Shown here piece after piece: positions 37,502 through 46,402 of a DNA stretch of 64,000 bases; the stretch's first letter is position 1, and every line of letters starts with the position of its first letter. Under the pieces are notes generated by a model. It searched no databases. It was not told the DNA's origin and saw nothing but the letters and a program-made list of their open reading frames with translations. This DNA comes from Desulfovibrio sp. JY (GTDB taxonomy: Bacteria > Desulfobacterota > Desulfovibrionia > Desulfovibrionales > Desulfovibrionaceae): the NCBI GenBank assembly GCA_021730285.1, contig CP082962.1, positions 1,984,001 to 2,048,000 of the forward strand, written 5' to 3'. The position numbers and the translations under genes are program-made.

Positions 37502-37591
37502 TACAAGACTCCTCGTTGCCTGATCGCCTCTGGCCGATCCAAGGTGCGTCGCACGCGCCGCGCCCCCTATGCCGTCGGCCGGGGGCGTGCG

Positions 37592-38056
37592 CTAATGCCG
37601 GGCCAGTTCCCTGGCCGCGTCGCGGTCGAGGTCCCGGTTTTTCAGGTCGTCGCGGCGGTCGAAGACCTTCTTGCCCCGGGCCAGGGCGATTTCCGTCTTG
37701 GCCCGACCGTTTTTGAAATAGACCCGCACCGGCACCACGGTCAGCCCCTTTTGCTCCACCTTGATCCGAAGCGTGCGGATCTCGGCCGTGTGGAGCAGGA
37801 GCTTGCGCCTGCGTTCCGGTTCGTGGCCGGCATAGCCGGCGTTCTCGTACACCCCGATATGTACGCCGACGAGGTAGGCCTCGTCGTTCTCGAATTTGAC
37901 GTATCCGTCCTTGAAGCTGACGCGGCCGGCCCGAAGCGATTTCACCTCGGAACCGGTAAGCACCATCCCGGCCTCGTACTTTTCGAGAAACTCATACAGG
38001 TGTCGGGCTTTTTTATTTTGGGCGACGAGTTTTTCGCCCGATTCCTTGGCTGTCAT
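37592..38056 (-). CDS. smpB: SsrA-binding protein SmpB
   Basis: 154 aa. SmpB brings tmRNA to stalled ribosomes. Family signatures: [59 protein letters not shown] and a basic C-terminal tail that mimics an anticodon arm ([19 protein letters not shown]). Full length. Lies 85 bases after ptsI on the same strand. No tmRNA gene was found in the window. Confidence 0.97.
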   Translation of the reverse strand: MTAKESGEKLVAQNKKARHLYEFLEKYEAGMVLTGSEVKSLRAGRVSFKDGYVKFENDEAYLVGVHIGVYENAGYAGHEPERRRKLLLHTAEIRTLRIKVEQKGLTVVPVRVYFKNGRAKTEIALARGKKVFDRRDDLKNRDLDRDAARELARH

Positions 38057-38141
38057 GTCGTCCTTTCAGATGGCGAGGCTTCGACTGATACGTGTTTTCC
38101 CGGCGTCCGGCCAGTGAAATAAGGCTGTCCGCCCCGGCCGG

Positions 38142-39923
38142 TCACGACGCCGCGCCATCCTCGCGGTCGAGCAGGGAGGAGTAAAACATCAGCTCGTCCG
38201 GGAACTGCCGGAAAATGGTTTCCTGGACCAGGGCGTTGGTCCGGGAGACCGACGGACTTTCCAGGACCAATTTAAGCAGTTTTTTGCAGTCGTCCATGGT
38301 GGCCTGGCGAATGATGCGCTTGATGCCGGGAATGGCCTGGGGCGTGAGGCTTATGCAGTCGATCTGCATGCCCATGAGGATGGGCACGCAAAAGGGATCG
38401 GAGGCCATTTCGCCGCACAAGCTCACCTCGATGCCGGCCTGGTGGGCCGCGTCGACCACGTGCTTGATGCTCCTGACCACGGCCGGGTGCAGGGGCTGGT
38501 ACATGTGGGAGACGAAGCGGTTGGTGCGGTCGATGCCGAGCGAATACTGGATGAGGTCGTTGGTGCCGATGCTGAAGAAATCGACCTCCCGGGCCAGGAT
38601 CTCGGCGATCATCACGGCCGAGGGCAGCTCCATCATGATGCCGACGGGCATGTCGGCCTCGAAGCGGCTGCCTTCCTGGCGCAGCTCGGCCTTGGCTTCG
38701 GCCAGGAGCGCCTTGGCCTGCCGGATTTCCCGCAGGCCCGAGATCATGGGGAACATGACCGAGATGTTGCCGGCCAGCGAGGCCCGCAAAATGGCCCGCA
38801 ACTGGGTCTTAAAGATGTCGCGGTGGCGCATGCACAGGCGTATGGCCCGAAGCCCCAGGGCCGGGTTGCGCTCGTCGAGGGAACCCAGGGTGGAGACGAA
38901 CTTGTCCGCGCCGGCGTCCAGGGTGCGAAGCGTGACCCGCCTTGGCGACATGATCGTGGCAAGGTCCAGGTATTCCTGGTAAAGTTCGTCCTCGGTCGGC
39001 AGCTTCGACCGGTTCATGTAGGAATATTCGGTGCGGTAGAGCCCGATGCCCTCGCCGCCGTTGTTGACCACGGTCGACACCTCGTCGAGCATCTCGATGT
39101 TGGCTTTGACCTTGATGCGGTAGCCGTCGATGGTCTCGCCGGGCAGGTGGCAGCCGCGCATGATGCCGGCCTGGTAGGCCTCGAACTGGTATTTGAGGTC
39201 GGAAAGCCTGGCCAGTTCCTCCTCGCCCGGGGAGAGCAGCACCACGCCGCGCAGCCCGTCCACCACCACCAGGTCGCCGTCGCGCACCTCACGTTCGAGC
39301 TCCGTGACCCCGACCACGGCCGGGATGCCCAGCGTGCGGGCCAGGATGCCGGTATGGGAGGTCTTGCCGCCCTGGACCGTGACCAGGGCCATGATCTTGT
39401 CGGTCTGGAGGCTTGCGGTATCGGCCGGGGAAATGTCGTGGGCCATGAGCACGACCCGGTTTTCGATGGCCCGGGTGCCGCCGGTCTGTCCGGCCAGTCT
39501 GGCCAGCACCCGGCCGGCCACGGTGCGCACGTCCTGGATGCGGTCGCGGAAATAGGGATCGTCGAGGGCGGCGAAGGCCTTTTCCAGGTCGTCCACGGCC
39601 TTGTCCAGGGCCCACTCGGCGTTGATGGAGAGCTTTTTGATGTAATTGCGGGCCGCTCCGGCCAGTTTCGGGTCCTTCAGGATCATCAGGTGCGAGTCGA
39701 GGATGAGCGTGTGCTCCTTGAGCTCGGCCGGAATACGGTCGCGGGCCTGCTCGATCTCGCTTCTGAACTGCTCGAAGGCCCGTTCCAGGCGGCTGATTTC
39801 GGCCGGCAGCATGGCTTCGGTCAGGGTCTGGCGGGGCAGGGGGCCAACGCCCGAGCGATTGAGGAAAAAGGCCCGTCCGATGGAGATTCCGGCCGAAACG
39901 GGAATGCCTTTAAGCGTCGTCAT
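38142..39923 (-). CDS. ptsI: PTS enzyme I (phosphoenolpyruvate-protein phosphotransferase)
   Basis: 593 aa, usual length. Transfers phosphate from PEP to HPr. N-terminal HPr-binding and phospho-His domain with active-site His190 in GGKTSHTGILARTLGIPAVVG; C-terminal PEP-binding barrel with LYRTEYSYM (variant of YRTEFLYM), FGTND-like FSIGTNDLIQY and active Cys in VSLCGEMASDP. Downstream of the HPr gene (92-base gap). In this organism it probably regulates as well as transports. Confidence 0.97.
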   Translation of the reverse strand: MTTLKGIPVSAGISIGRAFFLNRSGVGPLPRQTLTEAMLPAEISRLERAFEQFRSEIEQARDRIPAELKEHTLILDSHLMILKDPKLAGAARNYIKKLSINAEWALDKAVDDLEKAFAALDDPYFRDRIQDVRTVAGRVLARLAGQTGGTRAIENRVVLMAHDISPADTASLQTDKIMALVTVQGGKTSHTGILARTLGIPAVVGVTELEREVRDGDLVVVDGLRGVVLLSPGEEELARLSDLKYQFEAYQAGIMRGCHLPGETIDGYRIKVKANIEMLDEVSTVVNNGGEGIGLYRTEYSYMNRSKLPTEDELYQEYLDLATIMSPRRVTLRTLDAGADKFVSTLGSLDERNPALGLRAIRLCMRHRDIFKTQLRAILRASLAGNISVMFPMISGLREIRQAKALLAEAKAELRQEGSRFEADMPVGIMMELPSAVMIAEILAREVDFFSIGTNDLIQYSLGIDRTNRFVSHMYQPLHPAVVRSIKHVVDAAHQAGIEVSLCGEMASDPFCVPILMGMQIDCISLTPQAIPGIKRIIRQATMDDCKKLLKLVLESPSVSRTNALVQETIFRQFPDELMFYSSLLDREDGAAS

Positions 39924-40015
39924 GACCGGTTGGGTCCTCGGGGCGCGGCCGGGTCCGGGGCTGGCCGGCGCGGTCGCGGACTGGGTTTGGGGCAGGCGCG
40001 GTCACGGGACGCGGC

Positions 40016-40339
40016 CTACCGGAAACGGTTGCGGATAAGCGTGGCGAGGCTCACCAGGGCCGCCTCGGCCTCCGGGCCGCTGGCCCGCAGTTCCAACTCG
40101 GTTCCGTTGCCCGCGGCCAGGGTGAGGATATCGAGGATGCTCTTGGCGTCAACGGTTTCCCCCCCCATGGAGAGGCTTATGTCACAGGGGAACTTCTGCG
40201 CCTCCTGGGCCAGCTTGGCCGCCGGGCGGGCGTGGAGTCCCTGCTCGTTGAGCACGCGCACGGTCAGCGCGAAGCCCGTATCCGTGGGCGTTATGTCGTC
40301 GAGGGCCATCGCGCCCGTATCGTTGGTTTGGTTGGTCAT
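40016..40339 (-). CDS. ptsH: PTS phosphocarrier HPr
   Basis: 107 aa, about 20 longer than E. coli HPr owing to an N-terminal extension MTNQTNDTGAMALDDITPTDT. Active-site His36 in GLHARPAA and the regulatory-type Ser67 in DAKSILDI keep the canonical 31-residue spacing. GGTGGA before the ATG; a second Met at residue 11 is possible. Phosphate passes from EI (next gene) to HPr and on to the IIA of a sugar permease. Upstream gene is a IID subunit. Confidence 0.93.
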   Translation of the reverse strand: MTNQTNDTGAMALDDITPTDTGFALTVRVLNEQGLHARPAAKLAQEAQKFPCDISLSMGGETVDAKSILDILTLAAGNGTELELRASGPEAEAALVSLATLIRNRFR

Positions 40340-40393
40340 TGTCCACCGCGTCGGCGGAGGTTTTCCCGGCCCGGGGCCGGGAGGTTTGGCCGG

Positions 40394-41272
40394 TCAGATC
40401 GGCCCGATGGAGCGCAAGAGGACCCAGCCCGCGGCCAGGACCAGCAGCGCGATCTCCCGGGAAACCGACGGCCGGGTGGCGGCCCAGGCCGCCAGAATGC
40501 CGATCAGTACGGCGTCGGACATGGATGCCGCCTGTCCCAGCGGATGGGCGAGCATCCAGAACACGGTCAAAAGCCCGGCGTTGACCAGCTTGATCTTGCG
40601 GCCGAGGTTGACCATATCCCAACGCTTGAGCCGGCGCAGCACATGGAATCCTTCCCGGTAGCCGGCTCGAAATGTCGCCGCCTTGAAGACCTGGGCCGCC
40701 AGGAACAGGCCGCTCGCGAGAATGCCCAGGGCGACGTAGCGGCCCCCGGCCACCAGACAGGCGGCGGACAGCCCCCACAGGCCCATGACGCTGGCGGAAA
40801 AAAACGTGTCGCCAATGGCGGACAGGGTGAATGCCGTCGTGGTCTTGACGTTGTCAAGCATTTCGGCCGGCAGAATCCCCTTGGCGATTTTGGCCTCCAG
40901 GGACAGAAACAGCCCGACCAAAAGCGGCGTCCAGAAAAAATGGGTGTTGTACAGGTCGAGGTAGCGGGCGAACACGGCGTCGCGTTTGTCCGGGTCGGGA
41001 TACAAAACCGTCAGTCCCGGCTCCATGGCGTAGGCCAGCCCCACGTGCTGCAACCCGCGCGTGTTGTAGGCGGCGCCGACCAGGTAGCAACGCAGGAAAC
41101 AAGCCGAAAGCGTCCTGGCGCTCAACTCTTCGCGTAAGTCCCCCAAACACGCACCGCCTTTCCGCGTGCCGGCCGGTTTGCCCGGTCGAAACCTCGCCAG
41201 CGGGGCCACGTCGTTCGCCGCGCCCCCTGCCTTTTTCCCATACGGATAAACGATAGGCGGGGTTCTGGTCAA
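40394..41272 (-). CDS. Mannose-family PTS IID subunit, orphan
   Basis: 292 aa. IID proteins are the membrane partner of IIC in mannose-type permeases. Seen: FLRCYLVGAAYNTRGLQHVGLAYAMEP (IID N-terminal signature), LDLYNTHFFWTPLL, AIGDTFFSASVMG and C-terminal hydrophobic stretches. The N-terminal ~50 residues are an extra polar region. No IIA, IIB or IIC gene is present: the upstream neighbour, overlapping by 4 bases, is a small glycosyltransferase. Whether it works in transport or as a regulator is open. Confidence 0.88.
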   Translation of the reverse strand: MTRTPPIVYPYGKKAGGAANDVAPLARFRPGKPAGTRKGGACLGDLREELSARTLSACFLRCYLVGAAYNTRGLQHVGLAYAMEPGLTVLYPDPDKRDAVFARYLDLYNTHFFWTPLLVGLFLSLEAKIAKGILPAEMLDNVKTTTAFTLSAIGDTFFSASVMGLWGLSAACLVAGGRYVALGILASGLFLAAQVFKAATFRAGYREGFHVLRRLKRWDMVNLGRKIKLVNAGLLTVFWMLAHPLGQAASMSDAVLIGILAAWAATRPSVSREIALLVLAAGWVLLRSIGPI

Positions 41273-41937
41273 ACGGTGCGGTCAGGAAGGCGCGCCAGAA
41301 ACCGGCCGAAGGGCGTGTCGTCGAGGCGGGCCCGCCAGGGCGGGGCGGCGAGACGGGCCAGATCGTCCGGGGTGTCGCAGTCCGGCAGCTCGGGGAGAAG
41401 CGCCAGGCTTTTTCCGGCCGCGGCCAGCCGGACCCGCGTCAGGGAGGCGACCGTTGCCGTGCTCCAGGGCATGTCCGTAAATATTTCCGGGCAATAGCCG
41501 GCGCGGGTCAGCCCCAGGGCATAGTAGCCGCCGTCGGTTGCCGGGCCGAGCACGGCGTCGTTTCCGGCAAGCTTCCGGGCCGCCCGGACAAGGAGCGGGC
41601 CGGTGACAAGCGGTAGGTCGCTGCCGAGCAGCACGGCGGCGTCGGCTTCCCGAAGCGTGGCGGTGAAGGCGGCGGCCATGCGCGCGCCGAGGTCCCCGTC
41701 CGACTGGGCGCGGCAGGTCCGGTCCGGCCCGCACAGTCGCCGCAGCGCCTCCAGCTCTCCGGCCGGCGTATAATAGAGGATGGTGGGCAGCCCCGAGGCG
41801 TCGGCCGCCTCCAGCACGCCCTCGACCATGGCCCGGTAGGCGGCCAGGGCGGCCGCGTCGCCGATGCCGGCGGCAAGCCGCGTCTTGACCCGGCCGGGCA
41901 GGGGGGCCTTGCAGAAAACGAGCAGGCGCACGTCCAC
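41269..41937 (-). CDS. TIGR04282/DUF2064-family glycosyltransferase-like protein
   Basis: 222 aa from a GTG at 41937, 5 bases after the stop of the next upstream gene. Nucleotidyl/glycosyl transferase GT-A fold: LLVFCKAPLPGRVKTRLA at the start, LLGSDLPLVTGPLL (metal-binding D-x-P loop) and LGPATDGGYYALGL. This family pairs with TIGR04283 GT2 enzymes, as it does here, often under the label arsenosugar biosynthesis. No arsenic genes are seen nearby. Last 4 bases overlap the IID start. Confidence 0.82.
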   Translation of the reverse strand: MDVRLLVFCKAPLPGRVKTRLAAGIGDAAALAAYRAMVEGVLEAADASGLPTILYYTPAGELEALRRLCGPDRTCRAQSDGDLGARMAAAFTATLREADAAVLLGSDLPLVTGPLLVRAARKLAGNDAVLGPATDGGYYALGLTRAGYCPEIFTDMPWSTATVASLTRVRLAAAGKSLALLPELPDCDTPDDLARLAAPPWRARLDDTPFGRFLARLPDRTV

Positions 41938-41942
41938 GGCCG

Positions 41943-42704
41943 CTACCGTGTCCCCGGCCGGTCCGTGTCCGGCGTCGGGGGGTAGTGCTTGGCGAGCCTG
42001 CCCGGGGACACGCCCAGGCTGTAGAGCGTCAGCAGGGCCAGGTTGCGGGCCGTGGTCCGAAAAGTCCCCTCGGCCTCCCAACGCCTGGCCGAGGTGGTGG
42101 CGTGGGTCGGCAGGACGGCGATCCTACCCCCGGCCCGCCTGACGGCGCGCACGAGCGCCACGTCCTCCATGATGGGGATGTCCGGAAACCCGCCCAGGGC
42201 GCAGAAGAGGTCGTGCCGCAGGAACTGGGCTTGGTCGCCGTAGGGCAGGTCGAACCACTTCGAGCGCAGGGTGGCCCCGGCGGCGACCAGTCGCAGCCAG
42301 GGATTTTTCGAGCGGATGGCCAGGGAGAAGGCACCGAGGGCGGCGCCCGCGTCGAGGGCTCTGGCCGCGTCCTCGAAGGCCCGGGCCGGAAGCCTTGTGT
42401 CGGCGTGCAGGAAAAGCAGGCGCTCGCCCGAGGCGACAGCCACCCCGGCGTTGCACTGGCTGGCCCGGCCCCGGGGCGCGGTCAGGCCCAGCACGCCCTC
42501 GCGGTCGAGGGCAGTCAGCGTCGAACCGGCCGGATCGCCGTCGACTACCACGATCTCCACGGACAGGCCGTAGCCGACCATGCGCACGTGGTCCACCAGG
42601 GCGTTGATGCGCCGCGCCTCCCCGAGGACGGGCGTTATGACCGAAAAAAAAGGGCGCCCCAGGCAGGGCGGGGCCAGGCTGACCTGACCGGGAGGGAGCC
42701 GCAT
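41943..42704 (-). CDS. TIGR04283-family GT2 glycosyltransferase
   Basis: 253 aa. GT-A fold: SVITPVLGEARRINALVDHV, EIVVVDGDPAGST, APRGRASQCNAG, LFLHADTRLP (metal-binding D), LPYGDQAQFLRHDLF and MEDVALVRAVRRAG. Start at 42704 is the first Met with family homology; the RBS is weak. Forms a two-gene pair with the DUF2064 protein. Probably makes a small glycosylated metabolite or lipid; the acceptor is unknown. Divergent from the deoxysugar operon, so it may belong to the same surface-glycan locus. Confidence 0.87.
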   Translation of the reverse strand: MRLPPGQVSLAPPCLGRPFFSVITPVLGEARRINALVDHVRMVGYGLSVEIVVVDGDPAGSTLTALDREGVLGLTAPRGRASQCNAGVAVASGERLLFLHADTRLPARAFEDAARALDAGAALGAFSLAIRSKNPWLRLVAAGATLRSKWFDLPYGDQAQFLRHDLFCALGGFPDIPIMEDVALVRAVRRAGGRIAVLPTHATTSARRWEAEGTFRTTARNLALLTLYSLGVSPGRLAKHYPPTPDTDRPGTR

Positions 42705-42820
42705 GGGGTGCAATAGATTTTTTCGGCGGAAACCGCTAGGGTCCGCCGATGTCGTACGCGATTGCAACTTCCCTCCACGACGGACGTCGTTTCCGCTTCG
42801 GCGGAGTCTGGCGATAGCCC

Positions 42821-43612
42821 ATGCTTGAAGCCGAATACGCGACCATGTTCGCGGCCGAGGAGACCCACTGGTGGTACCGGGGCCTGCACGATCAGGTGCG
42901 CCGGGCCGTTGCCCATTGCCGCGAGGACGCACCCGGGCCGCTTCGGGTGCTCGACGCCGGCTGCGGCACGGGCAAGGTGCTGGAAGCGCTCGCCGCGGAC
43001 AAGGCGACCGGCCTGGACCTCTCGGCCACGGCGCTTGCCCTGGCCCGTCGCCGGGGGGATTTCCCCCTCACCCGGGCCTCAGCCGTGAGCCTTCCTTTTC
43101 GGGACGCCAGCTTCGACGTGGTCCTCTCCCTGGATGTCCTGGCCAACGTGTCGCCGTCGGCCGTGATCCCGGCCCTGGCCGAGGCCCGCCGCGTGCTGGT
43201 CCCCGGGGGGCGGCTTGTCCTTAATATCGTCGCCCACCAGGCCCTTTACAGCGAACACGACCGGGCCGTCGGGGTGCAGCAGCGCTATACGACCCGGCAG
43301 ATCCGGTCTTTCTTGGGTTCGGCCGGCTTTTTCGTCGAAAAGCTGACCTATTCCAACACGCTGCTTTTCCCCATCGCCGCCCTGGTGCGGCTTTGGCGCA
43401 AGCGTAACCGGCCGGGCCATGCGCCGCGCTCGGATCTTGCGCCGCTGCCCCCGCGCCTCAACGCCGCCCTGGCCCGGGCGCGGTTTGTGGAAAACGCCCT
43501 CATGGTGGACTATGGCTTTGCCATGCCTTTCGGGCTGTCGGTTTTCGCCATGGCCAAAAATCCCGTCGGACCGGCGCGGCCGTGGTCCGGCCGGAGTCGT
43601 ACACGAGCATGA
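42821..43612 (+). CDS. Class I SAM-dependent methyltransferase
   Basis: 263 aa. Motif I LRVLDAGCGTGKVLEAL (~40-57), acidic ATGLDLSATALALA, motif post I FDVVLSLDVLANV and late RVLVPGGRLVLNIVAHQAL. The N-terminal EETHWWYRGLH and the C-terminal hydrophobic stretch are typical of methyltransferases in polyprenyl-glycan loci. First gene of a six-gene run; stop overlaps the next ATG (ATGA). Could methylate a deoxysugar or lipid-linked intermediate. Confidence 0.88.
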   Translation: MLEAEYATMFAAEETHWWYRGLHDQVRRAVAHCREDAPGPLRVLDAGCGTGKVLEALAADKATGLDLSATALALARRRGDFPLTRASAVSLPFRDASFDVVLSLDVLANVSPSAVIPALAEARRVLVPGGRLVLNIVAHQALYSEHDRAVGVQQRYTTRQIRSFLGSAGFFVEKLTYSNTLLFPIAALVRLWRKRNRPGHAPRSDLAPLPPRLNAALARARFVENALMVDYGFAMPFGLSVFAMAKNPVGPARPWSGRSRTRA

Positions 43613-44577
43613 ATCCGGAACCTTCGCCCTCGCTTACCATCGTCATTCCCGTCTACAACGCCGAAGCCACCATCGGCCGGCTGGTGCGTGTGCTCCTGGC
43701 CGATCCGCCGCTGCCGGGCACCGACATCGTGCTGGTCAACGACGGCAGCCGCGATAGGAGCCACGAGGTCTGTCTCGAGTGCTGCGAGGCTTTTCCCGGC
43801 CGGGTCACCTACCTGCGCCTGGCCCGCAATTTCGGCGAACACAACGCCGTCATGGCCGGACTGCGCCAGTCCGGCGGGGACTGGGTCGTGGTCATGGACG
43901 ACGATTTTCAAAATCCCCCGGAGGAGATCGCCCGGATCGTGGCGGCGGCCCGCGACGGCGGGTTCGACGTGGTCTACACCGCCTTCCGGGAAAAGCGCCA
44001 CGGCCGGCTGCGCAATCTGGGCAGCGCCTTCAACGACAAGGTGGCCACCCTGCTCCTCGACAAGCCGCCGCGCCTGTACCTGTCGAGCTTCAAGTGCTTA
44101 AGCCGCTTTCTGGTGGACCGCATCGTGGACTATACCGGTCCCGCGCCCTATATCGACGGCCTGATTTTGCGCGCCACGAACAATATCGGCCAGGTGGAGG
44201 TGGAGCACCGCGACCGGGAGGCCGGCCAGTCCGGCTACACCTTGTGGAAGCTCGTGCGACTGTGGCTGACCATGTTCGTCAATTTTTCCGTGGCCCCGCT
44301 GCGTGTTTCGGCGTTTCTCGGACTGGCCATGGGGGCTTTCGGCCTGCTTCTGGCCGTCTGGAGCCTGGCCGAGAAGGTTCTCGGCGTGTCCGTGCCCTCA
44401 GGCTGGACCATGCTCTACATCACGGTGATCATTTTCGCCGGGGTGCAGCTCGTGATGCTCGGGCTGCTCGGGGAATACGTCGGCCGCTCGCTCATGGAGA
44501 TCAATCGTACGCCCCAGGCCGTGGTGCGCGAGGTTCACGGCGGCGACGGCCGGCCGCCAAGGGAGGTTCGCCCGTGA
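43609..44577 (+). CDS. Polyprenyl-phosphate glycosyltransferase (GtrB/ArnC-like GT2)
   Basis: 322 aa. GT2 domain with LTIVIPVYNAEATIGRLV, IVLVNDGSRDRS, RNFGEHNAVMAGL and VVMDDDFQNPPEEI (DDD). Two C-terminal membrane helices (VSAFLGLAMGAFGLLLAVW and TMLYITVIIFAGVQLVMLGLLGEYVGR), the GtrB/ArnC/DPM1-type topology, which transfers a nucleotide sugar to undecaprenyl phosphate at the inner leaflet. In this operon it would load the deoxysugar on lipid for flipping and transfer. ATGA overlap upstream, GTGA overlap downstream. Confidence 0.9.
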   Translation: MNPEPSPSLTIVIPVYNAEATIGRLVRVLLADPPLPGTDIVLVNDGSRDRSHEVCLECCEAFPGRVTYLRLARNFGEHNAVMAGLRQSGGDWVVVMDDDFQNPPEEIARIVAAARDGGFDVVYTAFREKRHGRLRNLGSAFNDKVATLLLDKPPRLYLSSFKCLSRFLVDRIVDYTGPAPYIDGLILRATNNIGQVEVEHRDREAGQSGYTLWKLVRLWLTMFVNFSVAPLRVSAFLGLAMGAFGLLLAVWSLAEKVLGVSVPSGWTMLYITVIIFAGVQLVMLGLLGEYVGRSLMEINRTPQAVVREVHGGDGRPPREVRP

Positions 44578-44984
44578 AAAGTCCCCTCGACGGCGTGCGC
44601 CTGCTCGACGTGCCGACCGTGCGCGACGACCGGGGCGCCTTGTCCGCCCTCGAAGGCGGCTGCCACATCCCCTTTGCCGTGGCCCGGGTCTTTTACATGC
44701 ACGGCATGACCGCCGATCGGGGCGGCCACGCCCATCCGCGCACCGAACAGTGTGTGCTGGCCGTGGCCGGGTCGTTTACCGTAACGGTGACCGACGGCCG
44801 CGACACGGCGGCGTATCGCCTGGACGACCCTGCCCGGGGGCTCTACCTGCCGCCCATGGTCTTTCTCGACATCCGCGACATCAGCCCGGACGCCGTGTGC
44901 CTGGTGCTGGCCAGCACGCACTACGAACCCAAAAGCGTCATCCGCTCCCTTGACGTCTACCGCGAGGCCCTGGCCGGGGTATGA
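44574..44984 (+). CDS. QdtA/FdtA-like dTDP-hexose 3,4-ketoisomerase (cupin)
   Basis: 136 aa, GTG start in a GTGA overlap. Cupin signatures of the QdtA/FdtA/WxcM-C family: TVRDDRGALSALEG, HIPFAVARVFYM, RGGHAHPRTEQCVLAVAGSF (His residues in the active site), RGLYLPPMVFLDIRD and LVLASTHYE. Converts dTDP-4-keto-6-deoxyglucose to the 3-keto sugar for subsequent 3-amination. Stop overlaps the 2,3-dehydratase start (ATGA). Isomerase stereochemistry (galacto or gluco) cannot be predicted. Confidence 0.88.
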   Translation: MKSPLDGVRLLDVPTVRDDRGALSALEGGCHIPFAVARVFYMHGMTADRGGHAHPRTEQCVLAVAGSFTVTVTDGRDTAAYRLDDPARGLYLPPMVFLDIRDISPDAVCLVLASTHYEPKSVIRSLDVYREALAGV

Positions 44985-46402
44985 GCACCACCGCCGCGCG
45001 CCTGGCCTTTGCGCGGTCCTGCCGCGCCACCTCCGGCGTCTTTCCGGACATGGAGGCGGTCATGGCCTGGTTTGCGACCAAGGACCGCCGCGACCGTTTC
45101 GAGGTGCGCCGCGTGCCCCTTGCCGCACTGGATCAGTGGGACTTTCTGCCGGCTCCCCTGCGCCTGGGGCACAGCTCCGGCAAGTTCTTCACCATCGAGG
45201 GCATCCGGGTCGAGACGGACTTCGGCCCGGTCCCGTCCTGGGACCAGCCCATCATCAACCAGCCCGAGGTCGGCATCCTGGGCCTTCTCGCCCGGGAAAT
45301 CGACGGCGTGCTCCATTTCCTCATGCAGGCCAAGATGGAGCCGGGCAACGTCAACGTGCTCCAGCTTTCCCCCACGGTTCAGGCCACGCGCAGCAACTAT
45401 TCCCGGGTTCACGGCGGCCATGCCTCGCGCTACCTGGAATATTTCACCGAGCCGGGCCTGGCCACGGTGCTCCTCGACCAGCTCCAGCCCGAGCAGGGGG
45501 CCAGATTCCTGCGCAAGCGCAACCGCAACATGGTCGTGCTCGTTTCCCACGACGTGCCGGTGCACGAGGATTTCGCCTGGATGACGCTCGGCCAGATCAA
45601 GGCCCTGCTTGCCTGCGACAACCTCGTCAACATGGACGCCCGCACCGTGGTGTCGCTCATTCCCCTGGCCGATCCCGACGAGCCGCCGGACGCGTCCCGC
45701 CTCGAGGGCCTGTCGCCCTTCCGCCGCGACGTGTACCTGTCCTTTTGCCGCTCCGATCGCGAGCGCCACACCATGGACGCGGTCATGGGCTGGCTGACCA
45801 AGGGCAAGGCGGCCACTTCCATGCGCGTTTCGTCCCTGCCCCTGGACAGCCTTCGCGGCTGGACCGTGGCCGAGGACGCCATCCGCCACGAAACCGGACT
45901 GTATTTTTCCGTCATCGGCGTGGATGTCACGGCCCATACCCGCGAGGCCACGCGCTGGTCCCAGCCGCTGCTTCACCACGAAGGCCTGGGACTGGTCGGC
46001 TTTTTGTGCCAGAGCCAGTGGGGCGTGCTGCATTTCCTGGTCCGGGGGAGCCTCGAGCCCGGCAACCGCGACGGCATGGAGATCGGCCCCACCGTGGCCT
46101 GTTCGGAGGTGGCGACTCGGTCCGGCCGGGCCTGCGCCCCGCAGTTCCTGGAATATTTCCTTGATTCCGCTCTCGGCGCGGTGCGCTACGACGCCGTCCA
46201 GTCCGAGGAGGGCGGGCGCTTCCATCATTTCCAGAATCGCTATATGATTGTGGAAATTTCTCCGGGTACGGTCGTGGACACGCCCGGCCATTACCTGTGG
46301 CTGACCCTTGGCCAACTGTGGCGCATGGCCCGCCACGGCCACGTCAATATCGAGGCCCGCAACCTGCTTGCCTGCATGGGGGCCGTGGAGCGCAGGTCAT
46401 GA
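44981..46402 (+). CDS. NDP-hexose 2,3-dehydratase
   Basis: 473 aa, matching the EvaA/TylCVI family in length. The protein is an internal duplication: residues ~30-225 and ~255-455 share RVPLAALDQWDF/SLPLDSLRGWTV, WDQPIINQPEVGIL/WSQPLLHHEGLGLV, DGVLHFLMQAKMEPGN/WGVLHFLVRGSLEPGN and HASRYLEYF/APQFLEYF. The enzyme eliminates water from C2-C3 of dTDP-4-keto-6-deoxyglucose to give the 3,4-diketo-2,6-dideoxy sugar. Common in actinomycete antibiotic sugars, uncommon in sulfate reducers. ATGA overlaps both sides. Confidence 0.9.
   Translation: MSTTAARLAFARSCRATSGVFPDMEAVMAWFATKDRRDRFEVRRVPLAALDQWDFLPAPLRLGHSSGKFFTIEGIRVETDFGPVPSWDQPIINQPEVGILGLLAREIDGVLHFLMQAKMEPGNVNVLQLSPTVQATRSNYSRVHGGHASRYLEYFTEPGLATVLLDQLQPEQGARFLRKRNRNMVVLVSHDVPVHEDFAWMTLGQIKALLACDNLVNMDARTVVSLIPLADPDEPPDASRLEGLSPFRRDVYLSFCRSDRERHTMDAVMGWLTKGKAATSMRVSSLPLDSLRGWTVAEDAIRHETGLYFSVIGVDVTAHTREATRWSQPLLHHEGLGLVGFLCQSQWGVLHFLVRGSLEPGNRDGMEIGPTVACSEVATRSGRACAPQFLEYFLDSALGAVRYDAVQSEEGGRFHHFQNRYMIVEISPGTVVDTPGHYLWLTLGQLWRMARHGHVNIEARNLLACMGAVERRS

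Noticed and set aside
40394-42704. Arsenosugar biosynthesis as the role of the GT pair
   Set aside because: The label comes from family names; no arsM, arsS or other arsenic gene is present.
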